Below, piece by piece: positions 43,407-53,735 of a stretch of DNA of 64,000 nt. Source of the stretch: Flavobacterium sufflavum (GTDB lineage: Bacteria; Bacteroidota; Bacteroidia; Flavobacteriales; Flavobacteriaceae); assembly GCF_004016525.1 (NCBI RefSeq), contig NZ_SACJ01000007.1, positions 155,117 to 219,116 on the forward strand, in the 5' to 3' direction. How positions within the stretch are numbered: position 1 is the stretch's first letter; each line of letters begins with the position of its first letter. The position numbers and the translations under genes were made by a program. The notes under the pieces were generated by a model, which did no database searches, was not told the origin of the DNA, and was given only the letters and a program-made list of their open reading frames with translations.

Positions 43407-45431
43407 ATGAGAAAATTATTTTTTATACTATTGGTTGTTTTTGTTTCTCATGCCCAGGTGAAAAACGAACAACTAAACTTGATGCCCTGGCCTCAAAAAC
43501 TTACTGTTTCTCCGGCTATTTTTTTATTGAATAAAGATTTTAAAATTAATTGTACAGGAAATCCCGATTCGAGAATTTTAAAAGGTGCAAGCCGATTTTT
43601 ACGACGATTAGACGAAAGAACAGGGCTTTTTTTTAATCAAGGTTTTGTAGCAAAACTCAATGAATTTCCTGAAGCTCAATTGCAAATCAATTGTCAGCGC
43701 AAAGGCAAAGTAGGATTACAGGAAGATGAAAGTTACCAATTATCCGTTTTATCGAATACCATTACAATAAACGCCGTAACCGATTTAGGTGCTTTGCATG
43801 CTCTGGAAACCTTATCGCAATTGCTTCAAAATAATGGGACTGAATTTTATTTTCCTTCGGTTGAGATTACTGATGCGCCCAGGTTTGTTTGGAGAGGATT
43901 GATGATTGATGCATCAAGACATTTTCAGCCGGTTGATGTCATTAAACGAAATTTGGACGGAATGGCTGCGATGAAAATGAATGTTTTTCATTGGCATTTA
44001 GCCGATAATCAAAGTTGGCGAATCGAAATAAAAAAATACCCAAAATTAACTGAATTGGCTTCAGATGGAGATTTTTATACACAGGAAGAAATTAAAAATG
44101 TAGTAAAATATGCTGATGAAAGAGGAATTATGGTGGTTCCTGAAATTGATGTTCCAGGGCATGCTTCGGCATTATTGACTGCTTTTTCTGAAATTGGCAG
44201 TAAAACAGATGGAATTCCTTATGCAGTCTCCCGAAAATCAGGAATTCACGATGCTACTTTAGACCCAACAAATCCCAAAACTTATCAAATTTTAACCGAA
44301 ATTTTTGATGAAGTTTGTCCGTTGTTTCCCGCTGCTTATTTTCATATTGGTGGCGATGAAAACAACGGAAAAGAATGGGATGCCAATCCTAAAATTCAGG
44401 AATTTAAAAAGAAAAATAATTTGGTTACCAATCATGATTTGCAAACTTATTTCAATATGAAATTAGTTCCCATGTTGAAAAAGCATGGCAAGCAATTGAT
44501 GGGATGGGAGGAAATCATGACTCCAGCTATGTCTAAAGAGGCTATCATTCATGCCTGGCGCGGTGTAAATGAAGGTATGGAAGCGGCTGGAGCATTAGTA
44601 AAAGCAGCTAAAAGTGATTACAAAGCCATTTTGTCTAATGGTTATTATATCGATTTAATGTTGCCTGTGGATTCTCATTATTTGAATGATCCAATGCCAA
44701 AAAATGTGGCTTTTACCGAAGAAGAAAAAGCCAGAATTCTGGGTGGCGAAGCTACGATGTGGAGCGAATTAGTGACTCCTTTAAATATTGATTCCAGAAT
44801 TTGGCCGCGCACTGCCGCCATTGCCGAAAGATTATGGTCTAATGATACGGTACGTAATTTAGAAAGTATGCACAAAAGGTTGAAACAAATTTCGTTCCGC
44901 CTGGAAGAAATAGGCTTGACACATATTAGAAACAAAGAGGTGATTTTGAGAAATATTAGCAATTATCAGGATACAAAAGCACTGAATGATTTTACAAATA
45001 TTTGCGAACCTTATAAGGTGTACAAACGCAATGGAGGAGGGAAGAAATATTTTATGTTTTCTCCGTTAACATTATTTGCCGATGCCTGCGCTGCCGATGC
45101 TTCGGATGCTTATGAATTTAATAAAGCAGTGAATTTATATTTAGAAAATAAGAGTTTGGCTAATCAAAAGTTGGTTACCGATTATCTAAAAAAATGGATT
45201 GTAATGGATTTAGATTTAATTCGCCTTAGTGCCAATGCGCCTTTGATCCAGCCTATTTTACCATTATCTAAAAATTTAAGTCTCGTTTCCAAACAACTTT
45301 TATTAGCAATAGAGCAAAAACAAAGCATTAATAAAACCGATTTGAATGCATTATTGGAACAAATTAATACCAGAAATTCCGCCGATGTGGAACTGGCTGT
45401 TTATGAAAGTTTGAGGAAGTTGGTGGAGTAG
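43407..45431 (+). CDS. Secreted GH20 beta-N-acetylhexosaminidase
   Basis: 674 residues. Signal peptide MRKLFFILLVVFVSHAQ; GH20b domain about 20-155; catalytic TIM barrel starting PRFVWRGLMIDASRHFQPVD. The catalytic Asp317-Glu318 pair is in AAYFHIGGDENN, and the substrate-shaping MNVFHWHLADNQSWRIEIKK precedes it. The family removes terminal N-acetylglucosamine or -galactosamine by substrate-assisted catalysis, on chitin fragments or glycoproteins. No T9SS C-terminal sorting domain is visible, so it is probably periplasmic. Divergent from the sugar transporter. Confidence 0.93.
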   Translation: MRKLFFILLVVFVSHAQVKNEQLNLMPWPQKLTVSPAIFLLNKDFKINCTGNPDSRILKGASRFLRRLDERTGLFFNQGFVAKLNEFPEAQLQINCQRKGKVGLQEDESYQLSVLSNTITINAVTDLGALHALETLSQLLQNNGTEFYFPSVEITDAPRFVWRGLMIDASRHFQPVDVIKRNLDGMAAMKMNVFHWHLADNQSWRIEIKKYPKLTELASDGDFYTQEEIKNVVKYADERGIMVVPEIDVPGHASALLTAFSEIGSKTDGIPYAVSRKSGIHDATLDPTNPKTYQILTEIFDEVCPLFPAAYFHIGGDENNGKEWDANPKIQEFKKKNNLVTNHDLQTYFNMKLVPMLKKHGKQLMGWEEIMTPAMSKEAIIHAWRGVNEGMEAAGALVKAAKSDYKAILSNGYYIDLMLPVDSHYLNDPMPKNVAFTEEEKARILGGEATMWSELVTPLNIDSRIWPRTAAIAERLWSNDTVRNLESMHKRLKQISFRLEEIGLTHIRNKEVILRNISNYQDTKALNDFTNICEPYKVYKRNGGGKKYFMFSPLTLFADACAADASDAYEFNKAVNLYLENKSLANQKLVTDYLKKWIVMDLDLIRLSANAPLIQPILPLSKNLSLVSKQLLLAIEQKQSINKTDLNALLEQINTRNSADVELAVYESLRKLVE

Positions 45432-45450
45432 CTATTGAGTTTATTTATGG

Positions 45451-46386
45451 TTATTTTACCTTAAGTTGTTGTTGAATCCAACTATCAACAGGGGTTTTTC
45501 GTTCAACAAATTCAGAATATTTTTCGTGATTGACTAAATCTGTATATAATACGTAAAATTTTTTTCCATCTTCAGAAACTTTAAATATTTTGTAATCAGG
45601 ATAAGTTTCATCAGCTCCACTTGGATATTTATCGTATAATTCAAAAGTTTTTATTGTATAAAAAGGTTTGAATTCTGATGGTTTTTCTACAATTTCAAAA
45701 AACAACTTTTCATCAGAACTGTTAAAACCATAGATCTTTATGATTTGATTCTTTCTTTTTTCAAAAAAAATAAGAATTTGTTTTTCTTTTTTATTGTATT
45801 TGAATTGATAGGGGATAAATGTGTTTTCTTTTATTTCGATATCTTTCGGATGATTTCTTCTAGAAGTTGTTTTAATTTCTTTTCCATTCCTGTCAACAAA
45901 CCCCCAAACACCGCCTACTAAAGGTGGATGTTCTTCATCTTTTGAGGTATCCCAATAACAACCATTGCAATATTGTGCGTATCCAAAATTCATAGAAGAA
46001 ATATGGTCATATATGGCAGGTATTTTTTTATTTCCTAGTCTATTGGCTAATCCAGACTTTTTATTTTCCTGATAAAGGATATATCCTTCATGAAAATCGC
46101 TATATCCTAATGCTGCTAAAACAGTTTTGAATAAGTAATTTCCTTTTCTGTCAAAATATAAATCTCCTTTGTTTTTAAAACTTAATAAAAAAATGCTTGA
46201 CTTTATTTCAGTTGTGTCATTGTATCCAATAGTATCCCAAGTTATATCAGCAGGAACAATAATTTTTCCATTTTGATTTTTGACACCTAAAAGACTATCT
46301 TTTTCTACATAGTAAAATAGTCTTTCAGTTTGTGAAAAGGATAAAGAACTAATTAAAAGTGATAATAAAGCGTAAAAGAATTTCAT
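45451..46386 (-). CDS. Secreted WG-repeat protein
   Basis: 311 residues. Signal peptide about 1-19 (FFYALLSLLISSLSFS), then WG-type repeats: LGVKNQNGKIIVPADITWDT, KSGLANRLGNKKIPAIYDHI and VWGFVDRNGKEIKTTS. A beta-rich C-terminal half follows (KIYGFNSSDEKLFFEIVEKP). WG repeats form beta-strand scaffolds and are common in Bacteroidota; function unknown. Ends 20 bp after the hexosaminidase stop on the other strand, convergent. Confidence 0.75.
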   Translation of the reverse strand: MKFFYALLSLLISSLSFSQTERLFYYVEKDSLLGVKNQNGKIIVPADITWDTIGYNDTTEIKSSIFLLSFKNKGDLYFDRKGNYLFKTVLAALGYSDFHEGYILYQENKKSGLANRLGNKKIPAIYDHISSMNFGYAQYCNGCYWDTSKDEEHPPLVGGVWGFVDRNGKEIKTTSRRNHPKDIEIKENTFIPYQFKYNKKEKQILIFFEKRKNQIIKIYGFNSSDEKLFFEIVEKPSEFKPFYTIKTFELYDKYPSGADETYPDYKIFKVSEDGKKFYVLYTDLVNHEKYSEFVERKTPVDSWIQQQLKVK

Positions 46387-46486
46387 ATTAAATCAATTTA
46401 AAAAATTAATTTTTTCTATCAATGCGGATGTTTTGCTAATACTTTTTTAGATTTTGTTTATGTATAGGAGTGTGACTAGAGGGGAG

Positions 46487-47197
46487 TTAACTTTTTGAAT
46501 AAAAGATTTTATAAAAATTAATTGTTAGAAATATTATAATTGGCCCATACATAAATAGATGATATTTAAAGTGGACTCTCCAATAATATTCAGTTCTAAT
46601 TAATGTTCTATCGATTAAGTTTAGTTCGTAGTATGGTGCTTTTGTTAATTGAAATTTTGAGTAATCTATTGGTTTGTGGTTTTCATTTCTCTTTAAAATT
46701 TTATCATAATCAATGCTGATTTTTTTTAGTATATCTTTTTTATCAGGATTGTTGTTTTCATACGTTTTTACGTAACGAAGTTTGTCGTAAAGTTCGGAAA
46801 TATCTAATGCGCAATTATGATAACGGTCAGATTTTAAACTGAAGTTTTCAGAACTTTCTAATTGACTAAATAACAAAATTAACACTGAGAAAGACATCGA
46901 AGCAAAATTTACTTGATTATCATTTAATGTAATCATCCAAAATTGTAGATGATAAATATTTACTAATCCGACAATAATTAAATACGCAGATAAATAGCCA
47001 ACTGTTTGTCCGGAAAGTCTATGAAGAGTTTCGCTTCTATGACTGGCAGCAAATCTAGCACCTTTAGTTGACCATAATTTATAATTAAGTTCAACTTCAA
47101 AATCTTTCTGTAGATAAGGGGGGATTTTCTTTTTTAATTTTTTAATTCTTTTAGCGCGTTGGATTTTTTTCCAATAAAGTAGAAACTCTTTTATCAT
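46487..47197 (-). CDS. SLATT-domain-like membrane protein
   Basis: 236 residues. A basic N-terminal helix (RAKRIKKLKKKIPPYLQKDF) leads into FAASHRSETLHRLSGQTVGYL (49-69). A first membrane helix covers about 66-84 and a second about 100-113 (SFSVLILLFSQLESSE), then SLKSDRYHNCALDISELYDK. A further C-terminal helix is at about 213-232. The paired helices followed by the YHNCALDISELY-type cytosolic helix match the SLATT group, which in other bacteria are 2TM effectors associated with nucleotide-signalling defence or reverse transcriptases. Here no CD-NTase, SLOG or reverse-transcriptase gene is next to it, so its role is open. Assignment is from pattern reading only. Confidence 0.55.
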   Translation of the reverse strand: MIKEFLLYWKKIQRAKRIKKLKKKIPPYLQKDFEVELNYKLWSTKGARFAASHRSETLHRLSGQTVGYLSAYLIIVGLVNIYHLQFWMITLNDNQVNFASMSFSVLILLFSQLESSENFSLKSDRYHNCALDISELYDKLRYVKTYENNNPDKKDILKKISIDYDKILKRNENHKPIDYSKFQLTKAPYYELNLIDRTLIRTEYYWRVHFKYHLFMYGPIIIFLTINFYKIFYSKS

Positions 47198-47382
47198 GGA
47201 TATTATTTTTTGTAATTGTAATCAATTAGTTTATGAGAATTAAATCTTTGTGTTTACTCAAAAATTGATTGATTAGCGACGTTTTTATTTTATTTTTATG
47301 AATTCAAATATATTAAAATATTCCTACAAATAAAGATGAAATCTAAGTTTAGAATCCATTCTTATAAATAGGTATTTTTTTG

Positions 47383-47390
47383 TACTTTTG
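47383..47390 (+). promoter_or_regulatory. -7 element of the ABC-F gene
   Basis: TACTTTTG (TAnnTTTG consensus) 24 bp before the ATG at 47415; no TTG seen at the expected upstream distance. Confidence 0.45.
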
Positions 47391-47405
47391 CAGCAAATTT
47401 TATAA

Positions 47406-49034
<1,629 letters not shown>

Positions 49035-49057
49035 TTGATTGGAAAACAATAAGAAGA

Positions 49058-49092
49058 TGCCGTCTCGATACTAATTTGAGGCGGTTTTTTTA
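49058..49092 (+). terminator. Rho-independent terminator after the ABC-F gene
   Basis: Stem CCGTCTC / GAGGCGG (49060-49066, 49078-49084; one G-U pair) followed by a T-run. Confidence 0.7.
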
Positions 49093-49134
49093 TGCTTTTT
49101 AAATAGAATTAAAAAATGGCTTAAAAAAAAGTGC

Positions 49135-49142
49135 TATTTTTG
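49135..49142 (+). promoter_or_regulatory. -7 element of the pyrR operon
   Basis: TATTTTTG fits TAnnTTTG and lies about 25 bp before the pyrR ATG at 49167. No TTG partner seen. Confidence 0.4.
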
Positions 49143-49166
49143 CATGACCCAAGATAACACTTTACT

Positions 49167-49706
49167 ATGACTCAAAAAGTTTTACTTAATTCAAAAGAAG
49201 TCAATATCATTCTTCATCGTTTGGCTTGTCAGCTAATTGAAAAACACCTCGATTTTAAAGATACCATTTTAATAGGGATTCAGCCCAGAGGAACTTTTTT
49301 GGCGGAACGATTAAAAGAAGTGTTGGAAAAAGAATATGATACACCCAAAATAAAATTAGGCTATTTGGATATTACTTTCTTTAGAGATGATTTTCGAAGA
49401 ACCGAAAAACCATTGGAAGCCAATAAAACCAACATCAATTTTATTGTGGAAAATAAAAAAGTCATTTTTATTGATGATGTGTTGTACACCGGTAGAAGCA
49501 TTAGAGCGGCTTTGACAGCTATTCAATCTTTTGGGAGACCATCAGGAATTGAATTGTTAACATTGATTGATCGTCGTTTCAGTAGGGATTTGCCAATTCA
49601 GCCTGACTATAGAGGAAGACAGGTGGATGCTATTAATGATGAGAAGGTAAAAGTGAGTTGGAAAGAAAATGATGGGGAAGATGCGGTGTATTTAGTTACT
49701 AATTAA
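49167..49706 (+). CDS. pyrR: PyrR-type uracil phosphoribosyltransferase/regulator
   Basis: 179 residues. The type I phosphoribosyltransferase PRPP motif VIFIDDVLYTGRSIRAALTA is diagnostic, with FFRDDFRRT upstream. In Gram-positives PyrR binds pyr mRNA and senses UMP; here it sits directly before pyrB, so a pyrimidine-linked role is likely, but I did not identify a PyrR binding loop in the leader. First gene of pyrR-pyrB-hypothetical-rnz-pdxH. Confidence 0.9.
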   Translation: MTQKVLLNSKEVNIILHRLACQLIEKHLDFKDTILIGIQPRGTFLAERLKEVLEKEYDTPKIKLGYLDITFFRDDFRRTEKPLEANKTNINFIVENKKVIFIDDVLYTGRSIRAALTAIQSFGRPSGIELLTLIDRRFSRDLPIQPDYRGRQVDAINDEKVKVSWKENDGEDAVYLVTN

Positions 49707-49763
49707 TTTAGCAAATTAAGCACCTTAAAAGTCCATCTATAATAAAATAATAATCGTAAAAGA

Positions 49764-50690
49764 ATGAAAGAGTTAAGCGTAAATCATTTATTAGGTATCA
49801 AATACATTAACAAGAATGATATAGACCTTATTTTTGAAACAGCGGATCATTTTAAAGAAGTCATTAATCGTCCTATTAAGAAAGTGCCTTCGTTACGAGA
49901 TATTACCATTGCCAATATTTTTTTCGAAAATAGTACAAGAACCAAACTTTCATTTGAATTAGCTCAAAAACGATTATCTGCTGATGTGATAAGTTTTTCG
50001 GCAGCACAGTCTTCGGTTAAAAAAGGAGAAACGCTTATTGATACCGTAAATAATATTCTCTCGATGAAAGTGGATATGGTGGTAATGCGTCACGCTAATC
50101 CCGGAGCTGCTTACTTTTTGTCCAAAAATGTAAAAGCCAGTATTGTGAATGCAGGTGATGGTGCTCATGAACATCCTACTCAGGCTTTATTAGACAGTTA
50201 TTCGATAAGAGAAAAATTAGGTGATGTAGCCGGAAAAAAAGTGGTTATTGTTGGGGATATTTTGCACTCAAGAGTAGCTTTGTCTAATATTTATGCTTTG
50301 CAAATGCAAGGTGCCGAAGTTAAAGTTTGCGGGCCTAAAACATTGATTCCAAAATATATTGAATCACTTGGTGTAAAAGTAGAACCTAATTTACGAAAAG
50401 CTTTAGAATGGTGTGATGTAGCTAATATGTTACGCGTTCAAAACGAAAGAATGGACGTAAATTATTTTCCTTCTACAAGAGAATATGCACAGCAATATGG
50501 TGTAGATAAAGCATTATTGGAATCTTTAGATAAAGAAATTGTAATTATGCACCCGGGACCAATCAATAGAGGAGTGGAGATAACATCTGAAGTAGCCGAC
50601 TCCGGGCAATCAGTTATTTTGAATCAGGTTGAAAATGGAGTAGCTATCAGAATGGCTGTTATTTATCTTTTGGCTTCAAAAATTCAGTAA
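49764..50690 (+). CDS. pyrB: Aspartate carbamoyltransferase, catalytic chain
   Basis: 308 residues. Carbamoyl-phosphate motif IFFENSTRTKLSFELAQKRL and aspartate motif MHPGPINRGVEI; GAHEHPTQALLDSYS is the conserved interdomain segment. Joins carbamoyl phosphate and aspartate in pyrimidine synthesis. Directly after pyrR (57 bp). No pyrI regulatory chain follows. Confidence 0.96.
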   Translation: MKELSVNHLLGIKYINKNDIDLIFETADHFKEVINRPIKKVPSLRDITIANIFFENSTRTKLSFELAQKRLSADVISFSAAQSSVKKGETLIDTVNNILSMKVDMVVMRHANPGAAYFLSKNVKASIVNAGDGAHEHPTQALLDSYSIREKLGDVAGKKVVIVGDILHSRVALSNIYALQMQGAEVKVCGPKTLIPKYIESLGVKVEPNLRKALEWCDVANMLRVQNERMDVNYFPSTREYAQQYGVDKALLESLDKEIVIMHPGPINRGVEITSEVADSGQSVILNQVENGVAIRMAVIYLLASKIQ

Positions 50691-50741
50691 GTAAAAAAAA
50701 CTTAGTAACTTTAGATTTTAGTAATCTTAATAATTAAATTT

Positions 50742-51077
50742 ATGAAAGTAGATCAAAAAGAACATACTGTTATAATTAAAGATACTCAAGGAGATTTTAC
50801 TTCTTTTTTAATGAAGGTTACACATCAGTATAAAAGTTACGAAAAGCATAACATCATTATTGATCTTTTAGGATATAAAGACGAATTGCCGGTAAGTGAT
50901 TTGAAATTGTTTTTGCCATTGTCTAAGAAACATAAAAAAACAAAGAAATCATTTGTTGTGGTAGTTGCTGACTTTGATTACAATGCTTTGCCTGAAAAAT
51001 TTACCGTCGTTCCGTCTTTATTAGAAGCTCATGATATTATTGAGATGGAAGAAATAGAAAGAGACTTAGGATTTTAG
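50742..51077 (+). CDS. Conserved small cytosolic protein between pyrB and rnz, STAS-like
   Basis: 111 residues, no signal or membrane segment. A beta-alpha pattern (EHTVIIKDTQGDFTSFLMKV; NIIIDLLGYKDELPVSDLKL; SFVVVVADFDYNAL) and the closing helix VPSLLEAHDIIEMEEIERDL suggest a STAS-type (anti-sigma antagonist) fold. I do not see the phospho-acceptor Ser context. Fits a small conserved protein that Flavobacteria carry next to rnz. Function unknown. Confidence 0.65.
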   Translation: MKVDQKEHTVIIKDTQGDFTSFLMKVTHQYKSYEKHNIIIDLLGYKDELPVSDLKLFLPLSKKHKKTKKSFVVVVADFDYNALPEKFTVVPSLLEAHDIIEMEEIERDLGF

Positions 51078-51158
51078 ATTTTAAAGTTCAGATTTTAGAT
51101 TTTGAATAAATCTTAAATACTACTTGTTCAATCTAAGATCTAAAATCAATAATCTGTA

Positions 51159-52064
51159 ATGAAATTAACTATTCTGGGCTGTTATGCAGCAACTCCCCGT
51201 ACATTAACTAATCCTACTTCGCAGTTACTCGAAATAAAAAACCGTCTTTTTCTTATTGATTGCGGTGAAGGTACACAGGTACAACTGCGAAAAAACAAAA
51301 TCAAATTTTCTAAGATTAACCAGGTTTTCATTTCTCATTTACATGGAGATCATTTTTATGGTTTAATCGGTTTGATTTCTACTTTTTCGCTTCTTAATCG
51401 AAATAACGATTTACATATTTATGGTCCAAAAGGGATCAGGGAAATCATTATGTTACAATTGCGATTATCTAACTCCTGGCCTAATTTCGGTTTGCATTTT
51501 CATGAATTAACATCAAACCAAAGTGAGTTGGTTTATGAAGACGAAAAAGTGATGGTGAAAACCATACCATTAAAACATCGTGTCTATACGAATGGTTTTT
51601 TGTTTCAGGAAAAAATAGATAAAAGAAAATTGAACGTTGAAGCAGTTCAAAAGTATCAAATCGAGAAATGTTATTATCAGAATATAAAGAATGGAAAAGA
51701 TATTCTTTTAGACGATGGAACGCTCGTTAACAACGCAGAACTAACATTTGATCCGGAAAGCCCTAGGAGTTATGCCTTTTGCTCTGATACAGCCTACAAT
51801 GAAGCTATTATCCCCATAATAGAAAAAGCAGATGTTTTGTATCACGAATCTACTTTCTTAAAATCAGAAGAGAATCTGGCGGCAAAAACAATGCATTGTA
51901 CAGCTATAGAAGCAGCTACTATTGCCGATAAAGCCCAAGTGAAAAAACTCATTTTGGGACATTATTCCACGCGATATGATACTATCAATAGGTTTAAAGA
52001 AGAGGCTGAAACTGTTTTTCCTAATGTTTTGTTAGCTGACGATGGTATCAGTTTTGATTTGTAG
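51159..52064 (+). CDS. rnz: Ribonuclease Z
   Basis: 301 residues of the metallo-beta-lactamase fold. Zinc motif HLHGDH (60-65) in VFISHLHGDHFYGLIGL; SYAFCSDTAYNEAIIP and LILGHYSTRYD carry the later ligands. Cuts the 3' trailer of tRNA precursors. Length fits the short bacterial form. About 80 bp of spacer with partial inverted repeats precede it. Confidence 0.95.
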   Translation: MKLTILGCYAATPRTLTNPTSQLLEIKNRLFLIDCGEGTQVQLRKNKIKFSKINQVFISHLHGDHFYGLIGLISTFSLLNRNNDLHIYGPKGIREIIMLQLRLSNSWPNFGLHFHELTSNQSELVYEDEKVMVKTIPLKHRVYTNGFLFQEKIDKRKLNVEAVQKYQIEKCYYQNIKNGKDILLDDGTLVNNAELTFDPESPRSYAFCSDTAYNEAIIPIIEKADVLYHESTFLKSEENLAAKTMHCTAIEAATIADKAQVKKLILGHYSTRYDTINRFKEEAETVFPNVLLADDGISFDL

Positions 52065-52098
52065 TGATTAATACTAATTTTTATAATTAAAATATACA

Positions 52099-52743
52099 AT
52101 GGAAGATTTAAGTGATTATAGAAGATCTTATGAAAAGAGCGAATTATTAGAATCTAATATTCCTGAAGATCCTATTAATCTTTTTCATCGTTGGTTTCAC
52201 GAAGTGGAAGATTTTGGAGGAAATGAAGAAGTTAATGCCATGACCGTTTCTACTTTTGGTTTGGATGGTTTTCCAAAAGCCAGAGTTGTGTTGTTAAAAA
52301 AATACAATGAAGAAGGTTTTGTTTTTTATACCAATTATAATTCAGAAAAAGGAAAAGCAATTGAACAAAACCCTAATATATGTCTTTCTTTTTTTTGGCA
52401 TTCAGCCGAACGTCAGGTTATAATAAAAGGAATTGCCGAAAAGACATCTGAAAGCATCTCTGATAATTATTTTGATTCCCGACCTGATGGGAGTAAATTA
52501 GGAGCTGTTGTTTCAAATCAAAGCGAAGTTATTCCTTCCCGTGAATTTTTAGAAGCTAATTTAAAAGAATTAGAAAGCACTTTTAACAATAAATCAATTC
52601 CCAGACCCAAACATTGGGGAGGTTATCTGGTTCGTCCTGTAGAAGTTGAATTTTGGCAGGGAAGGGCCAATCGTTTGCATGATAGAATTCGTTATTCATT
52701 TCAGAATGACTATTCATGGAAAATAGAAAGATTAGCTCCTTAA
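52099..52743 (+). CDS. pdxH: Pyridoxamine 5'-phosphate oxidase
   Basis: 214 residues of the split-barrel FMN fold: AMTVSTFGLDGFPKARVVLL, FYTNYNSEKGKAIEQNP, LSFFWHSAERQVIIKG and the C-terminal VEFWQGRANRLHDRIRYSF, all family signatures. Oxidises pyridoxine/pyridoxamine phosphate to PLP. Follows rnz by 34 bp; no terminator between them is seen, so it is probably the last gene of the operon. Confidence 0.96.
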   Translation: MEDLSDYRRSYEKSELLESNIPEDPINLFHRWFHEVEDFGGNEEVNAMTVSTFGLDGFPKARVVLLKKYNEEGFVFYTNYNSEKGKAIEQNPNICLSFFWHSAERQVIIKGIAEKTSESISDNYFDSRPDGSKLGAVVSNQSEVIPSREFLEANLKELESTFNNKSIPRPKHWGGYLVRPVEVEFWQGRANRLHDRIRYSFQNDYSWKIERLAP

Positions 52744-52795
52744 TGTAAGAAAAGTTTCTTTTTTAAATAAAAAAGATGTATTTCGTCGATTTTAT

Positions 52796-52827
52796 TTGTA
52801 GTTTAACGATAAAGTGTTGTATGTTTG
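52796..52827 (+). promoter_or_regulatory. Promoter of the first CAP-domain gene
   Basis: TTG (52796-52798), a 21-bp spacer, then TATGTTTG (52820-52827), both fitting the Bacteroidota consensus. About 75-nt leader before the ATG. Confidence 0.65.
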
Positions 52828-52904
52828 AGTAAGAAATAAGAACAAAAAACAACACATTTAAAGAGTTTGCCCCACAATCTACTTTAAACTTAAACTACTA
52901 GCTT

Positions 52905-53411
52905 ATGAAAGTAAATTTACTCAAGTTGATGTTACTAATGACGGTGATATTTACAATGAATTCTTGTTCTTCTGATTCTTCTGAAGAAACAACTGCTGAT
53001 AATACAAGTGCTGTAATTGTAGAAAATTATACTTATAGTAATGCAGAGTTAGAAACAATGAAGTTAATCAATGATTATAGAGTAAGTATTGGTTTAAATC
53101 CATTAGAGAAAATTAATCACATATCTTATAAGTCAGAAGAGCATGATTTTTATATGATTGATAATAATGTGGTAAGTCATGATGGTTTTGTTTCAAGATC
53201 AGAAAACATTATGAAAGTATTAGGAGCTAAAACAGTTGGTGAAAATATAGCTTATAATTATAACAGCCCTCAAGCAGCTTTAACAGCCTGGTTGAATAGT
53301 CCTGCTCATAAGCAAAATATTGAAGGTAATTATACACATTTTGGAATTTCTATCAGAGAAAATCCAACAACAGGTAAAAAATATTACACTAATATTTTTG
53401 CAAAAATTTAA
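52905..53411 (+). CDS. CAP-domain lipoprotein A
   Basis: 168 residues. Lipoprotein signal with lipobox MNSC (Cys21) then SSDSSEE. CAP (cysteine-rich secretory/SCP) domain: ELETMKLINDYRVSIGLNPL, SYKSEEHDFYMIDN, HDGFVSRSENIMKVLGAKTV, GENIAYNYNSPQAALTAWL, SPAHKQNIEGNYTHFGISI. CAP domains of bacteria lack a firmly known activity; lipid or peptide binding is proposed in eukaryotic relatives. It is the first of a tandem pair with 53736-54245, each with its own similar promoter. Confidence 0.88.
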   Translation: MKVNLLKLMLLMTVIFTMNSCSSDSSEETTADNTSAVIVENYTYSNAELETMKLINDYRVSIGLNPLEKINHISYKSEEHDFYMIDNNVVSHDGFVSRSENIMKVLGAKTVGENIAYNYNSPQAALTAWLNSPAHKQNIEGNYTHFGISIRENPTTGKKYYTNIFAKI

Positions 53412-53442
53412 TTAGTTTTTTTGGTTTTTATTTAAATACTAA

Positions 53443-53471
53443 AGAGAATATTTCCCCAAATCATATTCTCT
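53443..53471. repeat. Inverted repeat after CAP gene A
   Basis: AGAGAATA (53443-53450) pairs with TATTCTCT (53464-53471), extended outwards with one-base bulges through TTTAAATACTA and TAGTATTAAA. It precedes the stronger terminator at 53487 and may be part of the 3' UTR structure. Confidence 0.55.
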
Positions 53472-53486
53472 TAGTATTAAATGAGA

Positions 53487-53526
53487 AAAGAGGTTGCAAA
53501 TCCCCAATTGCAGCCTCTTTTTTTTA
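53487..53526 (+). terminator. Rho-independent terminator after CAP gene A
   Basis: Stem AAAGAGGTTGCAA / TTGCAGCCTCTTT (53487-53499, 53508-53520; 12 of 13 pairs plus a G-U) with T-run. The rest of the 324-bp gap (53412-53735) holds the next promoter. Confidence 0.85.
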
Positions 53527-53656
53527 TTTATAGCTTTTTTTTAGTTGTGTAAGAAACTGTTATATAGGTGATTATTGTTTGATTTTTCCTTGCCGTAAGA
53601 AAAATAATTAATAACAATTAATTAGTGTTAAAAAAACATTTGATTTTTAATTTTTT

Positions 53657-53687
53657 TTGTATGTAATCGATTAAACTTGTATGTTTG
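53657..53687 (+). promoter_or_regulatory. Promoter of the second CAP-domain gene
   Basis: TTG (53657-53659), 20-bp spacer, then TATGTTTG (53680-53687), the same elements as before gene A, with a leader of about 50 nt. Confidence 0.65.
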
Positions 53688-53735
53688 GCTTGACCAAAAA
53701 AAAATAATACCACAAAAAAAACCAACTAAAATTGT

